A program made the translations under genes and the position numbers. This document shows, in pieces, positions 19,710 through 23,574 of a stretch of 23,574 nucleotides of DNA. This stretch comes from an uncultured Clostridia bacterium (lineage in GTDB: Bacteria > Bacillota > Clostridia > Oscillospirales > CAG-272). Location of the stretch: positions 1 through 23,574 of the forward strand of contig CALEJO010000156.1 in assembly GCA_937898155.1 (NCBI GenBank). Direction: 5' to 3'. The notes beneath the pieces were generated by a model. The model was not told the DNA's origin and did no database searches. It saw only the letters and a list, made by a program, of their open reading frames with translations. The first letter of the stretch is position 1, and each line of letters starts with the position of its first letter.

Positions 19710-22331
19710 TTACTCGCGGAGCTCGTATTCGCCGCAGGGAAGCTCCACGAAAAATTGTTTTTCGGTCTCGCCGAATTTGCCGAGCAAATAGGCGGGACGG
19801 TCATCTTCTTTCAACGTCGCCATATAGTTCTTCGGCAGATAGAGCGTCGCGTGACAGCCGAACGGGATCTTCACGTGGATCGAGAGCTTGCCGTCGCGGT
19901 TTGCCCAGTAGCAGGAGACCTCGCCGAACATGGATTCGTGCGACGCGGTCGCGCTTTCCATGCCGCAATCGACGGCGGGACGCAGGATCGTATGCGCGAA
20001 GCCGGGCTCCGCCGCGTCGGGGGAAATGCCGCCGACGTATTTATACAGAAACGCGGAAATGCTCGAAAACATATGGTGGTTATGCGAGCCGCCGCCGTTC
20101 CAGCATTCCCACAGCGTCGTCGCGCCGAGGTCGATCCACTGCTGACAGCCGGGGAACGTGCGCTGGGCAAGCATCCGATGTCCGACGTTGCCCTCGCCCG
20201 CCGCGCCGAGCACGTCCATGACGAATTTACAGCCGAGCACGCCGAAATCGAGGTGCCAATCCTTTTCCTCGATCTGCGAAATCAGTTTATCAATGAGCGG
20301 GCGGTATTCGTCCGGCTCGTAAAGCCCGAAGTAGAGCATCACGGCGGTCGCCGTCTGGCAGTCGCCCTTGACGGAACAGGTTTCTTTATCAAAGAATTTC
20401 TCGCGGAACGTCGCGCGAATCTTGGCGGCGAGGTCGGAATAATACGCCGCGTCGTCGGGACAGCCGAGAATCTTCGCCATTTCGACGACGGTTTTTGCCG
20501 CGTTGTAGAAGAAGCCGGTGTCGGAGACCTCGACGGGGCATTTATAGGAGCCCATGTTCCGGCTGATCGCCGGTCCCTCGAACGGCGCGCACCAGTCGCC
20601 CGTGCCGTAATGCAGGGTATAATCGACGGTCATCGACTCCATGAAATCGCAGTTGCGCTTGATCGCGTCGTAATTTTTCCGCAGAATCTCCACGTCGCCG
20701 TTATATAGATAAATATTGTAGGGAACGGCGATGAGAGCGCTGGACCAGTCCGGCCCCATCAGCCCGTAATAGCCGTAGCCGGTGGAGGGCACGATGCAGG
20801 GGATCTGTCCCGCGGGGCGCTGAGAAACACGCATATCGCGGCTCCATTTGGAAAGGAGCGTGCGCGTGCCGAAATTGATGAGCATTTGCTCGCACGAAAG
20901 CGACGTATCGCCCGTCCAGCCGTTTTTCTCGCGGTGCGGGTTGTCCGTCGGGAGCGAGAAGAGATTCGAGATCGTGGACCAGCGGCACATATGCTGGACC
21001 TTATTGAAGAGCTCATCCGAGCAGGAGAACGCGCCGAGATCGGCGACGTCCGTGCAGAGCGTCATCGCCGAAACGTCGTCGAGCTTCGGCTCGTAGTCGA
21101 TGCCGGTGACTTCGATATACTGGAAGCCGTGATAGGTGAAACGGGCGTGCCATTCTTCCTCTCCGTCGCCCTTTTTGATGTATTTGTCGGTTTGGAATTC
21201 GCCGCTCTTGATGAAGCAGCCGATCGCCGAAACGTCGATCTCGCCCGTCTCGGTCAAAACGTCCGAATAGCGGAAGCGAATTTCCGTGCCGGCGGCGCCG
21301 CGCACCTTGAAAAGTCCGACGCCCGCCTGATTCTGTCCGATGTCAAAGACGTAGCCGTTCTCGACCTTCCACATTTTTTTCGCGGGAAGGATCTGCCGGA
21401 CGCGGATCGGCTCCATCTCCTGCGCGATGAGGAGCCCGCCGGGGCTCTTCATGATCTTCGTGCCTTCCCACGCGCCGTCGTCGTAATCCGGTGTCGTCCA
21501 ATCGCCGAGCTCGAGTCGCGCGTCGTAAAATTCGCCGTTGCGGATGCCGTTGAACGTGATCGGGCCCTTCGACGCTTTCCACGTCGGATCGGAGACGACC
21601 GTTTCGGTCGTGCCGTCCTCGTAAACGAGGTGCAGTTCGCAAATGAGCTTCGGAAAATGCTTCCACGTCGCGGCGCGCGTGTTCCACGGGTCCTCCGCGA
21701 AGCAATGATACCAGCCGTTGCCGAGGATGACGCCGAGCGCGTTTTCGCCCGTGCGCAGACGCTCCTTGACGTCATAAACGAGATACATCGCCTCCGCGTC
21801 GTAGCGCGTAAAGGCGGGAGAAAGCACGTCGTCGCCGGTCTTTTCGCCGTTCAGATAGCTTTCAAAATAGCCGAGCCCGCAGATCGCGAGATAGGCGGAG
21901 CGGACGGCTTTGGAAACAGAAAACGTTTTGCGGAGGTATTGCGCGCCGTAAGCATCCGGCTCCCGACGCACGGACCACGCGGAGATCCATTTGCCCGTCC
22001 AGCGCTCGCCGCGCTTGCCCGTGACGAACGAGCCGGTCGCGGGCGCGGCGATGCCTGCCGCGGTCTCCGCTTCGATCCGGAAATCGTATTTCGTCAGCGG
22101 CAGAAGCGCTTCGCCGCCGTAAGGCACGAAAAGCTGCGTCATCGTCCGCTCGACACCGGTATCCCAGACCGTCTTGCCGGAAAGCGCTTCTTTCACGATG
22201 ACGCGGCGGGTGAGCTGCATATCGCCGCGCGCCTCCGAGCGGATCTTATAGGAAAACACGGGGCGTTCGTCGATGCCGCAGGGGTTTTTCAAATAGTTGA
22301 CGGTGCAATCGTAAATCGAGATCGTTGCCAT
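19710..22331 (-). CDS. GH78 alpha-L-rhamnosidase
   Basis: An 873-residue glycoside hydrolase releasing terminal alpha-L-rhamnose. Domains in order: Ig-like N domain (about 1-105), jelly-roll rhamnosidase N domain (about 115-290, with YLAICGLGYFESYLNG), a second beta domain (about 300-430), the (alpha/alpha)6 catalytic barrel (about 435-775) and a C-terminal beta domain. The catalytic acid is probably E468 in DNPHREKNGWTGD and the base E742 in LGATTLWECW. There is no signal peptide, so substrates must be imported. The start is the ATG at 22331, five bases after GGAGG; an in-frame TTG at 22343 is part of that ribosome binding site. It follows ahcY closely and precedes the YhaO-like gene by 9 bp. 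Confidence 0.94.
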   Translation of the reverse strand: MATISIYDCTVNYLKNPCGIDERPVFSYKIRSEARGDMQLTRRVIVKEALSGKTVWDTGVERTMTQLFVPYGGEALLPLTKYDFRIEAETAAGIAAPATGSFVTGKRGERWTGKWISAWSVRREPDAYGAQYLRKTFSVSKAVRSAYLAICGLGYFESYLNGEKTGDDVLSPAFTRYDAEAMYLVYDVKERLRTGENALGVILGNGWYHCFAEDPWNTRAATWKHFPKLICELHLVYEDGTTETVVSDPTWKASKGPITFNGIRNGEFYDARLELGDWTTPDYDDGAWEGTKIMKSPGGLLIAQEMEPIRVRQILPAKKMWKVENGYVFDIGQNQAGVGLFKVRGAAGTEIRFRYSDVLTETGEIDVSAIGCFIKSGEFQTDKYIKKGDGEEEWHARFTYHGFQYIEVTGIDYEPKLDDVSAMTLCTDVADLGAFSCSDELFNKVQHMCRWSTISNLFSLPTDNPHREKNGWTGDTSLSCEQMLINFGTRTLLSKWSRDMRVSQRPAGQIPCIVPSTGYGYYGLMGPDWSSALIAVPYNIYLYNGDVEILRKNYDAIKRNCDFMESMTVDYTLHYGTGDWCAPFEGPAISRNMGSYKCPVEVSDTGFFYNAAKTVVEMAKILGCPDDAAYYSDLAAKIRATFREKFFDKETCSVKGDCQTATAVMLYFGLYEPDEYRPLIDKLISQIEEKDWHLDFGVLGCKFVMDVLGAAGEGNVGHRMLAQRTFPGCQQWIDLGATTLWECWNGGGSHNHHMFSSISAFLYKYVGGISPDAAEPGFAHTILRPAVDCGMESATASHESMFGEVSCYWANRDGKLSIHVKIPFGCHATLYLPKNYMATLKEDDRPAYLLGKFGETEKQFFVELPCGEYELRE

Positions 22332-22367
22332 ATATGCCTCCAAATCATATTTTCGGGAAAAAGTCGC

Positions 22368-23574
22368 TCAAATGCTCACGCCGAGGTATGCCGCCTGATC
22401 GGCGGTCAGCTTGTCGATCGTGATGCCGAACGCGGCGATCTTCATGCGGGCGACCGCGACGTCCGTTTCGCGCGGAACGGGGTAGAGCTTATGTTCGAGG
22501 TTCGGGTGCTTCACGAGATATTCGAGACATTTCGCCTGCAAAGCGAAGCTCATATCCATGATCTCCGCGGGGTGTCCGTTGCCCGCCGCGAGATTGACGA
22601 GCCGCCCCTCCGCGAGCAGATTCAGCACTCTGCCGTCCGCGAGCGTGAAGCCCTCGATATTCGGCTTGCGCACGCCGTGCGACACGGCAAGCGCCCGCAG
22701 ATCATCCTGATTGATTTCGACGTTGAAATGCCCGGAATTGGCGAGCAGAACGCCGTCCTTCATGCGTTCGAGATGACGTTTCACGATCACGTCCTTGCAT
22801 CCCGTCGCCGTGATGAAGAGGTCGCCGAGCGGCGCCGCGTCGTCCATTGTCATGACGGTAAAGCCGTCCATCGTCGCCTCCATCGCGCGGATGGGGTCGA
22901 TTTCGGTGACGATCACGATCGCGCCCATGCCGGCGAGCCGCTTGGCGATGCCGCGCCCGCACCAGCCGTAGCCGGCGACGACCGCCTTTTTGCCCGCAAC
23001 AACGAGGTTGGTCGTGTGCATCAGCGCGTCGAGCGTGGACTGTCCCGTGCCGTAGCGATTGTCGAAAAGATGCTTGCTGTCGGCGTCGTTGATGTCGATC
23101 ATCGTATAATCGAGCGTGCCCGCCGCCTCGCGCTGACGCAGACGGTGGATGCCCGTCGTCGTCTCCTCGCAACCGCCGATCAGACGGTCGCCGTATGCCC
23201 GGCACTCCCCATGGAGCAGGGCAATCAGATCGCCGCCGTCGTCGATCATGACGTCGGGGCAGAGGGAAAGCGTCTTTTTCAGATGCCTTTCGTATTCCGC
23301 ATCGGTCACGCCGCGCCATGCGTTGACCTCAAAGCCGGCGTCCGCAAGTGCCGCAGCGACGTCATCCTGCGTGGAAAGAGGGTTGCAGCCCGTAACGTAT
23401 ACCTCGGCGCCGCCCGCGGCAAGCGTCATTGCAAGGTATGCGGTCTTTGCTTCCAGATGGATGCTCATCGAGATTTTCTTTCCCGCAAACGGCTTTTCGC
23501 GGCGGAACCGTTCATTGATGCCGTTCAGCACGGGCATATAGCTCTTTACCCAGTTGATCTTGTCCCATCCGGAG
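22368..23574 (-). CDS. ahcY: S-adenosylhomocysteine hydrolase (5' end outside window)
   Basis: About 401 residues are visible. The reading frame continues to the right edge without a stop: the Met at 23537 is internal, preceded by the in-frame SGWDKINWVKSY, which matches the family's N-terminal region. The enzyme splits S-adenosylhomocysteine into homocysteine and adenosine in the cytoplasm, with bound NAD. Signatures: DDGGDLI, the E-E-T-T-T-G-I-H-R-L segment, DINDADSKHLFDNRYGTGQS, the NAD loop VAGYGWCGRGIA, TATGCKDVI, NSGHFNVEI and GRLVNLAAGNGHPAEIMD. It looks like the shorter prokaryotic form without the large insertion of eukaryotic and many proteobacterial enzymes. It heads the minus-strand run; its promoter lies outside the window. 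Confidence 0.95.
   Translation of the reverse strand, partial: SGWDKINWVKSYMPVLNGINERFRREKPFAGKKISMSIHLEAKTAYLAMTLAAGGAEVYVTGCNPLSTQDDVAAALADAGFEVNAWRGVTDAEYERHLKKTLSLCPDVMIDDGGDLIALLHGECRAYGDRLIGGCEETTTGIHRLRQREAAGTLDYTMIDINDADSKHLFDNRYGTGQSTLDALMHTTNLVVAGKKAVVAGYGWCGRGIAKRLAGMGAIVIVTEIDPIRAMEATMDGFTVMTMDDAAPLGDLFITATGCKDVIVKRHLERMKDGVLLANSGHFNVEINQDDLRALAVSHGVRKPNIEGFTLADGRVLNLLAEGRLVNLAAGNGHPAEIMDMSFALQAKCLEYLVKHPNLEHKLYPVPRETDVAVARMKIAAFGITIDKLTADQAAYLGVSI

Noticed and set aside
18843..20708. Open frame of 621 codons on the plus strand opposite the YhaO-like and rhamnosidase genes
   Set aside because: Antisense shadow of recognisable enzymes, with biased Arg/Ala/Glu composition and no domain.

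Overview
The window looks like chromosomal DNA of an anaerobic, probably gut-dwelling member of the Clostridia (Firmicutes). The evidence is a bifurcating-type [FeFe] hydrogenase, DnaD and DnaI/DnaC-type primosome proteins, an EF-P gene followed by a small Clostridia-type zinc-ribbon protein, consensus sigma-A-type promoters, AGGAGG-type ribosome binding sites and many intracellular glycosidases. The DNA is GC-rich by eye (not computed). No tRNA, rRNA, CRISPR array, phage gene or transposase was recognised.

Layout. 1-2375 (+): 3' end of the NuoF-like hydrogenase subunit, then the catalytic [FeFe] subunit and a terminator. 2397-3518 (+): a sialidase-fold (Asp-box) protein. 3618-5869: divergent eda (KDPG aldolase) and uxaC (uronate isomerase) sharing two interleaved consensus promoters. 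5971-8745 (+): mrp, a YwlE-like phosphatase, rimI and tsaD. 8746-9130: non-coding, with a cluster of DnaA-box-like sites. 9131-11033 (+): DnaD-like protein and DnaC/DnaI-like helicase loader. 11034-11655: non-coding, with a terminator, a REP/MITE-like palindromic element, a structured segment and a perfect consensus promoter. 11656-13610 (+): acyl-CoA/acyl-ACP synthetase and a dedicated acyl carrier protein. 13611-13920: convergent junction with terminators and two matching palindromes. 13921-23574 (-): an eight-gene run, read right to left: ahcY (cut by the window edge), GH78 alpha-L-rhamnosidase, YhaO/SbcD-like phosphoesterase, M24 Xaa-Pro peptidase, GH29 alpha-L-fucosidase, efp, a Cys/Asp-repeat zinc-ribbon protein and a PrsA/SurA-like lipoprotein.

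How the genes fit together. Uronate isomerase and KDPG aldolase are two steps of uronate catabolism. With the rhamnosidase, the fucosidase and the sialidase-fold protein, none of which has a visible signal peptide, they suggest imported plant-cell-wall (pectin-type) or host-glycan oligosaccharides are broken down in the cytoplasm. The hydrogenase would dispose of the reducing power from such fermentation. The glycan genes are interleaved with housekeeping genes rather than forming one locus.

Most unusual items: (1) the protein at 15139-15651, with fourteen consecutive Asp-Cys dipeptides and 30 cysteines in 170 residues; (2) the DnaA-box cluster between tsaD and the DnaD/helicase-loader genes; (3) the crossed divergent promoters and paired 13-bp repeats between eda and uxaC; (4) repeat-like elements in the two other long non-coding gaps.
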